A program made the translations under genes and the position numbers. 64,000 bases of DNA, taken from assembly GCA_964020975.1 (NCBI GenBank), contig OZ026627.1, positions 30,197,465 through 30,261,464 on the forward strand, read 5' to 3'. This document shows positions 1 to 11,897 of this stretch, in pieces (positions within the stretch are counted from its first letter, which is position 1; each line of letters starts with the position of its first letter). Source of the DNA: Hermodice carunculata (taxonomy: Eukaryota > Annelida > Polychaeta > Eunicida > Amphinomidae). The notes under the pieces were generated by a model, which worked only from the letters and a program-made list of their open reading frames with translations, was not told the origin of the DNA and searched no databases.

Positions 1-2334
1 TGTCGTCTACTTGTTATTAATTATTTAGTTATGAGAACTCTTTTCACCATATGGCCCCTCTGTCTGTCTTGTCCATGTCTTGTTCCTCTCTTTTGTGTTC
101 TGTCGGTGTCAAGTATCGTCTTGTGTATGCATCTTTTTCAGCGAGTGGGATTAAAATAGGGTATTGCCCTCTTCCCAATCCTAACCAACTACATTATTTA
201 TACCTAAAAAATCTGTAATTTTGAGAATAAAATACGTTTAAACCAAGTGTCAATCAGCTATTTACAACAGTAATTGAATATATTCAAGCAGTGTATTCAA
301 CCAGTATATAGAAGGGTATAAATATGCTATTGTGTGAATAAGCGTTTCTCCCTTTTTTAACAAGAACATCGGTTCTTGGCTCGAGTGACCTGGAAAAGGA
401 AGCAGATCGTACAGGGCATTTTCACCCAATTACATTGCTGCATTTAAATTTCGAGTCAGAACGAGTTTATTTCTATAGAAAGGGATGAGGTTGTTTTCGA
501 CTGTTACTGCAGCTTTTGACTGTATTTATCATTTGTTATAATACCATTAACATCATCAGATACACGCAATTTTTTTTTAGTCCAGAGTACGTAAACTCTT
601 CTAAAAAAAAACTATAAAACGTCAGTTTCACGGTGTTTACAAAGGTCAGCCGCTGTTGGGAAGGGCTGAATGGAGTGCTCATCATGCTTTGAAGTTTGAG
701 ATGCAGCAATACTCGTGGTGCATAGTTGCTAGAATTTCTTTATTTCAGCGGGTTATATCTCAGCCTCTTGGCTCCCAATAGAAAGCACATAATTGAAAAC
801 AATGGGTTCTACAAAAAATGTGTTTCCGGTTGCACGTTCGACTCTGCAAAACGTTTCCCATCGTAATGTTCTGCTAATAAAAAAATCTATTTTCATCCCA
901 TTAAAATGACTGCATGGTGGTTTTGTGAGTCCCTGATTTCTTTTGGTTCATTTGATTTAATTTGATTTGAATTTTTTATTCTTTCACCAGGGTCACTGGC
1001 TCAGTATGGCAACACTGGTCTTCTGCCAGGCCCTGGATAATACGTGGTAAAACAATGGGAATGACATGACATAATATGATAATAAAAAAAGAACAATAAT
1101 TAAAAGAGTGTTGTGATACAAACACTTATAAACTCTGGTAAATCACAATTATATAGTTAGGTAAACAATTGACATAAAAAGTCCATATACATCATGTTAC
1201 TATGGAAAAACAATAATCCCGTACATTTCGAGAAACTAGGGTCTGCATCAACCGGCTGGAATATATTTTTGGTATTAAAATCAGGATAACGGAGCTGAAG
1301 GAAGGGGATAGGACCTGAGATACCAATTTTTAAACAAGGGAAGGGGTGGTTAAGATTTCATCTGGAGTGGAATGGAATTCCACACCATAGCACCCTTGAT
1401 TGATATCCGTTTTTTCATGTTCATCCCGGTTGTCATGACCCAAATTGACCAATCAGAGCAATTGTTGTTGGGAGATTTGCGGAGACATGTGTTTCCCCCC
1501 CCCCCCCCACTTGTGCATATGAATGTGGCATGTGGAGATGTAGCGTTATCTGTTTACACGGAGGACGAATTTGGTGTTTGCTGTAACAAACTCTTTCATT
1601 TGAGTAGACACTAAGTAAAGACCAAAGTTACAGAAGGCATATCAGAGCACCATCTGCATAGAATAACAGAATTTCTCGTATTTTAGGGAAACACAGTTAA
1701 GTGCCACGCATATGTTTTTGTGCCTGTGTGGGGCATACTATGTCAACTTATGGCGATGTTCGTCCATAATTTTACTAGAATGTTTAAAGCGCCTTGATGT
1801 ATTGTCAGTTAGGATTTGTTTAAAGACAATGTAAGTTATATATTTTGCTTTGTTATGTGAAAAGGTGAACTGTTTTATGACCGACAGAAGCTTCAAAAGA
1901 TTGCAATTTCAGCGCAACCCAAATGGGGCCCCAATGTGCGCGTTGCAAAGTGAGAGCCAGGCCATATATCGGGGGTGGGGGTGCCATGGGGCTCCATTTG
2001 GGATGTATGAAACTGTATTAATCTAGCTAATAAAATTGAAATAAAAAGCACATTTACATCAATTAGAATACTTGAGATCATGAAGACTATATCATGAAAT
2101 TCAGAGTAAATTACAACACTGCAGGCCTTAGATATCATCAGGAATTTGTATAAAAAAAAAACATGTTTCTTCATTTATTTCTCTGGCAGACTGCCATAGT
2201 AACATGCACAAGTTACTATCTTTTTCATCATGTCACTTCATCATGTTTCCACCCAGACATCTTGTTTTAGCAACAATTCTTCCTTTCTCTCTTTACGACC
2301 AAATCTGTCTGGATTTTTTTCTCAGACACTCTTA

Positions 2335-2530
2335 TTTTAAAAACCACCAAACTTTCCATCATGACTGACCTACCAGTGAATTTGTGCATATCGTTTGGAA
2401 TGGCCATGGGTATAAAATTATGCAGTTTAGGGGCAATTAAAGTTTTAAAGCTCGATATCTTTGAAAATATTATAGAGAAACACAAAGTTTTAATTACACA
2501 TGTAGGTTTCAGACATGTGGCAAATCCAAT
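2335..2530. repeat. Direct repeat copy 1 (pairs with 3,248-3,450)
   Basis: This roughly 195-bp stretch resembles 3,248-3,450 in the same orientation. Both begin with a 'ccaaac..tcca/gcca' stretch, share the phrase gactgacctaccagt, then follow the same order: a tttggaat block, an attaaa(g)ttttaaa block, an atatctt block and aatat near the end. Divergence is substantial, so the duplication or the two insertions are old. I recognise no coding content and cannot name the family. Confidence 0.6.
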
Positions 2531-3247
2531 GGCATGCAACAAAAGCTGGGGATTTTAATGTATGCTAAATTCACTGAATTTCCTCACAATACCCATACCT
2601 TCTACTGTTTTTTGCCAGCTACATGGAGCTCCATGATGCTAGGCAACCATTTGCATGCATAATAGATTAACTTGAACCTGTCTTATAAGCAGCCTTCTAT
2701 CCATGCATGATATGCATATTGTTTGGAGGGTTGGGGTCTTGTAGCAAAAGGGGGGGGGGGGGACTCCCAATAGCTGTGTAATGAGGTTCTCAATAAAATA
2801 CAGAGATTTGTTTCTGTTCATGCAAGAACAGATCTGCTCCATGCTGCTATATGTACCAGGCTTCCTATAGTTACCCATATTGCCAGACAGCAGTGGCAGC
2901 ACTGCACTGTGACCGAGACTGGTGTCCTGGCTGGTGTGTACTTGCCTGAAGCTATCATGTGTGTACGAAGCTTATCAACCCAAAGGGAACATAGGCACTG
3001 CACCTCTGAGCACAATAAGTCTCCTATGTAGACCGTTAATTAAAAATAGACTACATACAGTGCTAGGTTGGCTAGAAGCCAAAAAGTATGGTCTTCCAGT
3101 CCTGAATGAATGTTTTCACAACTTTGTGATTTTTTAACAGTGTGTAAATTTTTGTCATATCAGTGGACACTTTCATATATTTGTTTTCTTGTAGCCAGTG
3201 AGATGAAGCCTATAATTATAATGTTTGTGTACGAGCCCAGGTATTTT

Positions 3248-3450
3248 GTTTTACCAAACCTGCCATTGTGACTGACCTACCAGTAAAATTGTGAATATTG
3301 TTTGGAATTGTCCTGATGTTTAAAATTATTCAAATTAGGAGGAATTAAAATTTTAAAATGTTCCATATCTTCCAAACTATTGCAGATAGACACAACATTT
3401 CAATATGGATATTGGTTAGTGACACCTTCCAATATATAATGGACAGTAGA
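3248..3450. repeat. Direct repeat copy 2 (pairs with 2,335-2,530)
   Basis: This is the second member of the pair described at 2,335, about 910 bp downstream in the same orientation. It shares the gactgacctaccagt core and the order of the following AT-rich blocks. It could be an interspersed repeat family or one side of an old tandem duplication. Confidence 0.6.
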
Positions 3451-5194
3451 CGAAAGTGGTAGAATTTCAAATGATGCTGATTAGGGGCATTTTCAGCTTG
3501 CTCCAGGAATGAGTGGTGTCTTTCTCAAGGATATATAGAGATGTTATGAAGTCATTGAAGGAGTTTGTAGCTAAAGTAGGTCCTGATGCAGTGGCAAAAT
3601 GGCTGCAGAGGCTAGGTTCCTAAATATAACTGGCCTGTAAGTGGGCCATATACAAAGCAGCCACTGTCTGCACAAGCAAGGATTCCACTCTGTATCTGAA
3701 CAAGGCCAGGTTTGGCTATGATCTCATAAGTATTGGGAAGTATTTGTTCATGCTAATTTATCTGATTAAGCTTGTAATTAGTACTGGTAGTGCTTGCTGG
3801 TACTTTGTTTTTATTTTGAAGAGAAAGTAGTTTCGTTTGTTTTCACTATGGGAGGGACTTTTAAATCAATTAGTGTTTTCAGTTACTATTGATGTGAGAT
3901 AACAGGTGCACAAAAGGAATTTTCACATGCTGGACAGTGCTTCAAGGTAACTGTTTTCAGCATGGTCATACCAGCAACAGGACAATTATGACTGTCAGAA
4001 AAAAATGACTCAATTTTCAAGAACGTTAGAGAAGCTGCACCCAGAAACATCAGAAACGATCACTTTAATTTTATTTCCTAATATCCCTGTTTTACATGTT
4101 TTGGAAAAACAGGTAAATGATGGGAGGCAAAGGTGTCAAAATCAGTGCATCCCCTTAAAAAGGCAAATAACTTTGACACATAAATGAAATAAGATGGCCT
4201 GAGGGAAATATTACTACCTATGTCAGGGTAATTTACAGGGGTCAAATTATAAATCATTACGTTCATTATATAATTCAATCTTCATTTCTGTATTATCATT
4301 AAACATAATTATGTCTAGAATATTCTATGTCATTTTCGGTCGTTTCTTTTATTTCCCGAACATCAGAGTTTATTTGTGAAATATGTTCTCAATGTGTTCA
4401 TTACTGATCCTTAGTAGGTTATCAACATATCTAAGCCTCAACTCAGAAAATTTATCTTGAAATGTCTGTTCTCCTTTGACAGCTTTGCAAAGTTCTTCTA
4501 GTAAAATAAATATTAATCAGCCAAAACACGTGCACAGTTGGTATCTATTTGATACCAATCTTCTGTCTGAAGATGGAATATCCAAAACTAACTCATGTGT
4601 TATCAATCCAGAAGTTCAGCAAATCACCAAACTGATTATATTCAAATGCGGACTGGTCATCCTTCATATCATTACCAAAATACGCACCTTTCTTCGAGGT
4701 CTTTCTTTGAAAGCAATTTGTCTAATATGTTTGGTATAAGAGACACTTGATACGTTCTTTCAAGTTGGAATAAAAAATAGTTGCGTAGAAAGTGGAAACT
4801 GAGGTCCCAAGATAAAATCTATGTAAAAAGGAAATGGTTGTTGTTACCATTCAACTGCTATAACATATCTTCGAATTAGATGAAATCCCAAACCTGGGCC
4901 CTAAAATTCATAAGAAGATTAACACTTAGACAATTCCTAAAATGGCCACCACTCTTTAGTTTATTGGACTTTGATATGCCCAACCACTGTGATGCCATAG
5001 TGATAGAGCCTGAAACGACTATTTTCCAAAAATTCCTACTGTTTGTGATCTCCAGTTATGCAATGCATTGTCTGGTGCTTAAATACACACTTTGCCACTC
5101 TGTGTTTTGCTGCAGACCAAGCCAACACAGCAAAGCTTTTCTCTCCGCTGCGTGCTGAAAAATATATCAGTTTCGTCGCTGACTTGGTCAGAAA

Positions 5195-5290
5195 CAACAT
5201 AGGCCAACTGGTGCCAAATAGTCGGGTAACTCTCTAGTGCTAGGGGTAAGAAAACCACAAAAATATCCACTTCCTGGAACAAATTTAAAA
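5195..5290 (+). repeat. Dispersed repeat pair (also at 24,290-24,362)
   Basis: The stretch tgccaaatagtcgggtaact, through tagtgctagg, gaccacaaaaatat-like and cctggaacaaa, recurs at 24,290-24,362 in the same orientation with small gaps (tgccaaatactctggtaaat, tagtgctaga, accacaaaaatatt, cgggaacaaa). The second copy lies in a receptor intron. Both are fragments of one older dispersed element of unknown type. Confidence 0.55.
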
Positions 5291-6004
5291 TTGACTTTAT
5301 ATCCTATCAAGCAGGGATCTTGCCAATTCAGTAAGTTGTCATGTAAGAAATGACCAGTTTGTTTAAATCATATCATTATACATGATTCGATGTTTACATG
5401 TGGAGACCCACGCCAATAAATTTGAAGCATTGTTTTGTCATTTGTTTGTTCACATGGTCAACATTATTATTCAACAGAACTAATGTACCGCTAAATACAC
5501 AAAAAAAACCATGTGTGTGTAAACTAACCTGAGATGCCGGGATATTTAATTCTCTTGATCAAGACTTATTTTACTCAAGAAGGGTCTCTTGCAAACTACT
5601 TTTGTAGTGCAGCAACTGATCTGCCAGACTGCAAGGTTCATGCCACTAGCATTTGAAACTTCTATGTATCACCCGTTCATTGTGAAGAGTCAATCAAATG
5701 ATGCATCTGTAGTTACAAAAAGGACAATGTTGCCAATTTTGTTTGCTTGTTTATTTCCGGTTTACTTTTTCCATACTTGCAGTAGAAATCTCTTTATCTC
5801 GGTATCCCGACCATCACGCAACTGTATTTCTTGTTCTTTCCAATGGTTATAAAGACACAGTTTGATTTGTAAACACCTTCTTGGGTTTTGCAGTAATATT
5901 ATCAGAGTAAAGATAATGATATATGGTGTGTAAATGTTCAACAAGTTTACATAAATTAAGAAGATTGGCAATGTTTCCACTTTTGTATCAAATGCTTTTC
6001 TTAC

Positions 6005-6246
6005 GACGTCTTGTTTGGCAGGATTGATACGGAAGTCCCAATAATTTTGTTGTGTCGCAGAATTGGCAGTGCGATAAATTTTGGGCAAAGAACTGAACAT
6101 CCTCAGGTTTGCCATTTGGCTCTGATCCCCCACCACAGAATCCAGTCCGACAAACTCATCATATTTTGTCAGCATAATGATTATAATAATCATATGCAGG
6201 CATTGCTTGAAAAACAACATACATGAAGCGCCCAATACTATGAAGG
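6005..6246 (-). CDS. Candidate exon with one membrane-spanning stretch, unrecognised gene
   Basis: On the minus strand a 242-base open stretch is bounded by an acceptor (..ACTACAG at 6,247-6,249) and a donor (GTAAGA just below 6,005). It enters in phase 1 and leaves in phase 0. The peptide starts with a hydrophobic run (FIVLGASCMLFF, later HMIIIIIML) that could span the membrane. A polar segment follows with GLDSVVGDQSQMANLRMFSS and, near the end, WDFRINPAKQDV. It does not look like a repeat-derived frame. It lies on the same strand as the 7,511 exon and may belong to the same gene. I do not recognise the family. It could also be a chance open frame. Confidence 0.35.
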
Positions 6247-7510
6247 CTGTAGTTTCAGGTAAATGATAATAAAAACACGATTTTTTTAGCCTATATGCAT
6301 TGCCAGCAACAGACTATAAAGCTTTTGTACGTATATTTGTGCAAACTGGGACTATTATTTCGCATTCTGAATGCTAATTCAACAGTTCTTTGTGAGACAA
6401 GAATTAAATTGGTAACGTGTATGTCAGGAACATAATATGTAGAACTATAAAAATCGTCTGCATTGTGGTGTCAAAGTCCTGTAAGGATCGGATTCAAACT
6501 AATTCCTGATGCACCAGGCAACTTTTCTGTGAAGACCTTTGATGTCTTTGGCGCTGCACAACATTAAGCATTATGGCCAGCAGTTTCCCAAGGGATAAGA
6601 TGCTTTCACTAGAATCACTGGTAGATGAAGTATAACACAGTGCCGGTATTGGACCCTGTCAAGTAAAGGTTCTAAACGTAAATCGCAAAAAGGTGACGTG
6701 ATGACAAAACAAGGCAATAACGTTGTGTATGTTAGGAATGCTCAATGACAGAATGAGAAACTATTTGCAAGAAAACACGTGTATATACCTCTAGCAAAGA
6801 AAACCAAAAAAAATATCTCTCTTATTTTTGTCTCAAAGGAGAAAATGTGATAAAAGTCCCTCTACTCCAGTCAACCACATAAACTTTCTATGCAAATGCA
6901 TGCGTATAACAGCACCGGGAATTAAGTGCCTATAATAATGTGTCCAGGGTGTCTCATCAGCAGGCAACAGCTTTATAGGTAAATTTTCGCCGCCCTAATT
7001 CTCAATTAATGATGTAATCCATTATAGACTCTGCAGAAAAAACGTGAGCTGTCTCATATGGCACATTTTGGAGGTTTGTGCAAATAAGCATACCAACAAC
7101 CCTTCCTCTTCCAAAATCAGAGGTCTGTCACCAGTGATCACCATGCCGAGACATGCATATGTTGACTATCACTGAAGTCTCTTGTGGTTACAGCAGGCAT
7201 TTGAATCCCCATGTGCACCTCAATACTGGATGCACTTGGTGACCATATCTTATCCCGCTCGTATAGGAATACATGTCCAGCATTTTCTTTCTCTGCATTG
7301 GACCATAAATTTGGTTACTACGGCCACGTTTTACAACTCCATAATTATGCATCATATTTGCTACAGAAGTTCAAATTCTTAGCACCCAATGTTAAACCAA
7401 TGGGGTGGCTCATTATCGTACCAAAGTACAATGGAGTGGAATATGTTCTCATTACACTCAAAGTGGTAATATGAAGAACTCTTAAAACACATTGTGACCT
7501 TATTACTTAC

Positions 7511-7716
7511 TTTGGTATCATACAGAAGCAAAATATTGTCATCACAAAGCAGTGGATAGAACTCTAGTTGCTCCAGTCTAAACATGGATATGCATAGATT
7601 CCTAATAATGAAGGCAGCATCTGTGCTTGATAAGTGGTTCAGCCTCATATACTCACGAAACGTCAGTGTGTCAGGCGTGAAGTTTAAAAAGAACAAATTG
7701 TCAGGTGCATTTGCTC
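7511..7716 (-). CDS. Candidate internal exon of an unrecognised minus-strand gene
   Basis: This is a 206-base open stretch with a strong pyrimidine-rich acceptor (TTTCTTCTTTCCAG) and a consensus donor (GTAAGT), phase 1 in and phase 0 out. It encodes about 68 residues of ordinary soluble-protein composition, including FTPDTLTFREYMRLNHLSS, then AAFIIRNLCISMFRLEQLEF and ending LLLYDTK. The two good splice signals and the balanced composition make a real exon likely. Together with 6,005-6,246 it suggests a minus-strand gene in this part of the window. A third possible piece at about 7,150-7,310 (..HVFLYERDKIWSPS..) has weaker borders and a phase that does not join directly. No family recognised. 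Confidence 0.45.
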
Positions 7717-8024
7717 CTGGAAAGAAGAAAAATATTAGATCCCACTGAATTGTCTTTTTTGTGGCATGGCATTTGACCTTATTTATTACATAAAAATGAA
7801 CAACCCAGGTTTATCATATTGCAGGATTTATCAATTTTGCTTTCTTTTTCTAATCATTGGTCTAAAGAAGTAATGTGGAACTGCAATTTCCATGTTTTCT
7901 GCACACCAGTCCTTACAACATAGGATACACTTATAGTTATGTATATACCGTAATTATGTATGCAATCATTCTGCACTCTTTGTTATATATGAGGGACATA
8001 TATCCTAAATTTGTCTTTTGAAAG

Positions 8025-8238
8025 TGGTGTTATCCCAAATGTACTTCAAAAGTGTGACCCTCAATTATTTACCAACTATCGTCCTATTTCTGTATTGTTC
8101 TTTTTCTCTAAAGTGATCTAAAATAGTTCAAAATCAACTTAATAGCTATTTAGGGACTCTTCAGATACTTTCCGTTTTTCAATTCGGTTTAAGAAAAGAT
8201 ATTGGTACTGACATAGCGGTACGTCTCTATTATCAATA
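8025..8238 (+). mobile_element. LINE (non-LTR retrotransposon) reverse-transcriptase relic
   Basis: Plus-strand translation gives a recognisable piece of a non-LTR reverse transcriptase: VIPNVLQKCDPQLFTNYRPI, with the hallmark NYRPIS block, followed in a shifted frame by VFQFGLRKDIGTD, matching the usual QFGFR..ST/TD block. An in-frame stop follows FSKVI and the frame changes before the second block, so the fragment is dead. Only about 70 residues of the enzyme are visible; no endonuclease domain or 3' tail was found nearby. The motif spacing fits CR1/L2- or Jockey-like LINEs, but I cannot assign the clade. Confidence 0.75.
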
Positions 8239-8239
8239 G

Positions 8240-11200
8240 TTCTCTCATGTATTTCCATGTTTTTTAATGATTGTGATCTAGCATGTGATGAACTTTGTAA
8301 TATTCTTTTTACCACCATGTAAATGACTTTGATGTGGGGTATCGGTAGGGTTTTTTTAAGCTCTTGCGAGTTTCTATCGCCAATAGTATATTCCTGTATA
8401 ATAGTACGTATATATGGAGATAGTAAAATTAAACATAAATCTAAAGCATTTAGTAAACATAACAAGGGCAAAATTTACCTAAAATATGAAAATATATGCA
8501 AATATGACTGCTATTACAATCACACCTAACTGTGGTGGCATATATTTTATTCTTTGATTACGAAGGCGTTGACCTTTTAGATTTCGAGTCACAAAAAGTA
8601 TGGATTGTAGTGGAATAAGTAGTTTTTTTCCGTCGTTCACAGGTTAGTACATATGCGAGGTTTGCCTGGACACTCTCGGATGAATGGGTGGAAGGCTAGA
8701 ATGATAGGTCTGTGAAGTTAAGTAATAGAGAAGAAATTAAGCATTGAAAGGTATCCGAAACAGGTGGTTTTCACTCCCTGGCCATGCTCTTAACTACCAG
8801 AGGACGCCACTTGGCTATAACACTATGCCCACGAATTTGTCTGGCAAATCTTAGTTGTTCGCAAGTTATATTGTATACCTTCTTGTGTTTTGAAGGTTCT
8901 TGTAATGTTCGTATTTGTGGATTGGTTGTTAGCGTTTCTTCCTTCTCTGCAGGAACACAGACTGTGGCATAACCTTAACACGAATATAAGACGCAAAAAT
9001 GCATTATTCAAGTCAATCATATTAACGTGTCAATACACACGACCTTATTGCAATGCTTCTGATTTGGAAAAATATAAAAATGCTTTAAAATGGAGTTTTA
9101 ATCCGGTGATAATTTCATGTTTGCATATTATTTTGGCGTCCACACCACAAAAAGCAAGCCAGAATTATTGTCTACATACCATGTTATTCCCATTTATACA
9201 AACATTTTCCTGCAATATTTCAACGTGGAATACCATGTTGAAAAAAAGAAAATGAAAAAAATATGTTAATGGTACACTGCCTACTTATCATTTCCAAGAA
9301 ATGAACACCATGTTAAGTGGGATTGGGACCATATTTATGAGAGATGTCCGATCGTTAAAATCTTCTGGCACACGTTGGTTCTAATATATATTCAGCTGGA
9401 CTACTCCTTAGCCTTTCGTCTGTACATAATTGTGATACGTGAATGTGCTTATTACACGTCTTAGACATCTTATCAGGTAACAAAATAATAAAATACTTCT
9501 GTTCTTCTTCATAATTCACTACTTGTTCCTTTAAAAAATTGACATGTTTATCAAGCAATACCTTCAGATTTCTTTGTTGTGAATACTAATTGTTTCCAAA
9601 ATATTTCATTCAGAACAATTTCTATATTTCTTCAGGTATCCACGCAAATGGGGTTTTTAAGTACTGAATGTATAACATCAGTAACTAAATTGTATTTAAT
9701 ATAATATTTATGATATCACATGCAAATATAGGTCACACATATTACACGTATGTGTGCCAATGCGTCCTACCTAACGCCCCCTCCCCCCGTGTAAGTAAGC
9801 GTTGCAACTAGAACAACCAGTTTTTACGTTAGGCCCATATAACATTTAGGACTTTCAAAGTGTATGGAAATTATGTCTACGGGTGGTGCCACCTATTCTA
9901 TGTTATCAATACAGGTCAAAATGTGAAAAATGAATGACCAGTCCTGCATCTTTAACCTTTCATGGATCTTCATGAAATTTAATAGGATTGGAAAATATGT
10001 CCAAATCTCGGTTTATTATGATACTAGTAGCGCCAGCCTTACTTTGTCAGAAATTACAATTAAAATTTCTTGAAAAAAACCCCCAAAATTCCATTTCTCA
10101 AAAAAATTATTGAAGGGTATGTCAAATGTATGCGATATATAGATCATGTGCAATGCTAATACGTTGTACAAAATCAGTGACCTTGGCCCATATCTGTTAG
10201 GTTAGCAGACCTGTAAATGGATGAGCTGCAATATGCTAAAAGGGCTACATTTTAGGAGTTAATGCACCCATTCCACATATAAACCAAACAAATACCTGAT
10301 TTGAAAGGTACCTTCCGATACAACGATACTATCTAGAGTGCACTAAAGTGAAGGTGGGCCTGTCAGTATGTGAACACGCATTGAAACAAGGTCTTCCAGG
10401 AGGCTATTTGATAAAAAATGAAAAGTGCTCAGCATCCAGGAATGCAAGTTTGGACAATTTTAGCAATAACATATTTTAACTTGAAGTATTTTCTTGTATT
10501 TGAAAGGGACAACATAATTAGATATTTTTCATTTTTGAAACATACTATGACCTAATTATGACCTAAAATGACCTACAGATCTATCAGTAAAGAATAATGT
10601 AATGACGCATGCCAATAAAATGTGTGTTTCTTTTACCTTTGATTCTTTTACTGTGTGATGTATTTTTAATTACGTGAAACCTATAATATGTATAAACAAA
10701 AGCAATTTTTGCCATTTGGAGTTGCTGTTTTACATTAGAGCGATTATCAAAGTTACAAGAGAAGAAAAACTGAAAGGTAAAATACTTCTGTAACCTCAAA
10801 CACAATTGCCCCCCCCCCCGTAACACATAAGGAATTAATTCAGTTTAACACCATTCTATCTTAGTTTGAGAAAGACCCTCATTTTTTCATTTATGAAAAT
10901 AATATGGTTGCCTGATTACGACATTTTGGTGGTTGAGGGCTAGAATTAAATAAATCAAGAGCCTTATGAAAGTATGATAAGATGGACTCATTGTTACAGA
11001 CTCTCCCAAATTTACCAACCACCACCCTCCCAACCTTAACAGCCCCCTTCCCCCTTCCCTTTTTTATAAGTTTGGCTGTTTATGTTTTCGTAAAATGCAC
11101 AGTATAAATTGTGATTACTTCATATATTTTAGAAATTTTTCAAACAAAAAGTAATATTCCATTTTTTTGGGGGGGGGGGGAGGGGGGAGCCTAATGCGTT

Positions 11201-11890
11201 ACTTAGTCCTCAGTGCATGCAGTATTTATGATTATTCATTGTATTCCCAGGATTCGCTACGAATACAGTTTATCTGTACTCTGCATTTGTATGTAGTAGT
11301 ACACTTAAATGGCGAGGACATCAGCATCATCAGCTGTTGCTCCAATGCACCCATGTACACCTGCTTCCTGGTGTATTTTGTCTGCATGTATTGCACATAA
11401 CACCATCCTTATTTCTGCGTCGTCCTGGCTTGAGAACATTTCTTGGACGTTTATACCTTCCTCTGATAAAACACATTTTCTCAATGTACCATCAGAAAAA
11501 TCTCAAGTCTAGATCAACTTATCTTTGTGCATGAATCTCAACATACTCTCACAAAAATTCACCAACTAATGCCTTGCTTATTGAAGTATTAAAAAACTTT
11601 GTCCATGGTGGAACAGAAGGTCCACCAATAGCCTGGTACTAATGGCTTGGGGGTCGAGAGTCTTGTCATCTAGCTCTCTCTTGTCCTTTAACCGAGTCTG
11701 TGATATCATAATAGTTGAACACACCTACTACAGTATCTGTACATAAGACGTTCCAAGGCAGTTGTTTAAGATATGCCTCAGTCGGATGATCAAAGATTCC
11801 GAGGATAACTCCAGAGAATTATTGGTTTACTGCCATACTGTCAGGTATTACTAACATGGAAGATGGTTCATGCAGTGACAGTTTTTTTGT
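8240..11890. other. Intergenic stretch with short repeats, no gene seen
   Basis: Open frames here are short on both strands and show no domain or paired splice signals. Homopolymer runs (poly-C near 10,810, poly-G near 11,169) and AT-rich filler dominate. A short phrase near 9,887 (gggtggtgccacctatt) recurs in altered form near 34,606, 35,031 and 55,831, suggesting a worn dispersed repeat. Confidence 0.45.
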
Positions 11891-11897
11891 ACTCCCC

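Larger units (their letters stand above)
1..6004. other. Gene-poor leftmost region
   Basis: I see no convincing coding sequence here. Open frames are short, lack domain-like content and are not flanked by paired splice signals. The stretch holds an old direct repeat pair (2,335 and 3,248), one member of a second dispersed pair (about 5,195-5,290), and homopolymer runs near 1,496 and 2,750. The rest looks like ordinary intergenic or intronic sequence. Confidence 0.5.

Noticed and set aside
5762-6004. Continuation of the 6,005 exon to 5,762 as coding
   Set aside because: The sequence below the GTAAGA donor becomes low in complexity with runs such as IIIFTLIILL and KFL, as expected for intron read-through.
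8890-9255. 121-codon plus-strand frame near 9 kb
   Set aside because: No domain, no splice support, and a composition rich in Asn/Ile/Lys as expected of chance frames in AT-rich DNA.
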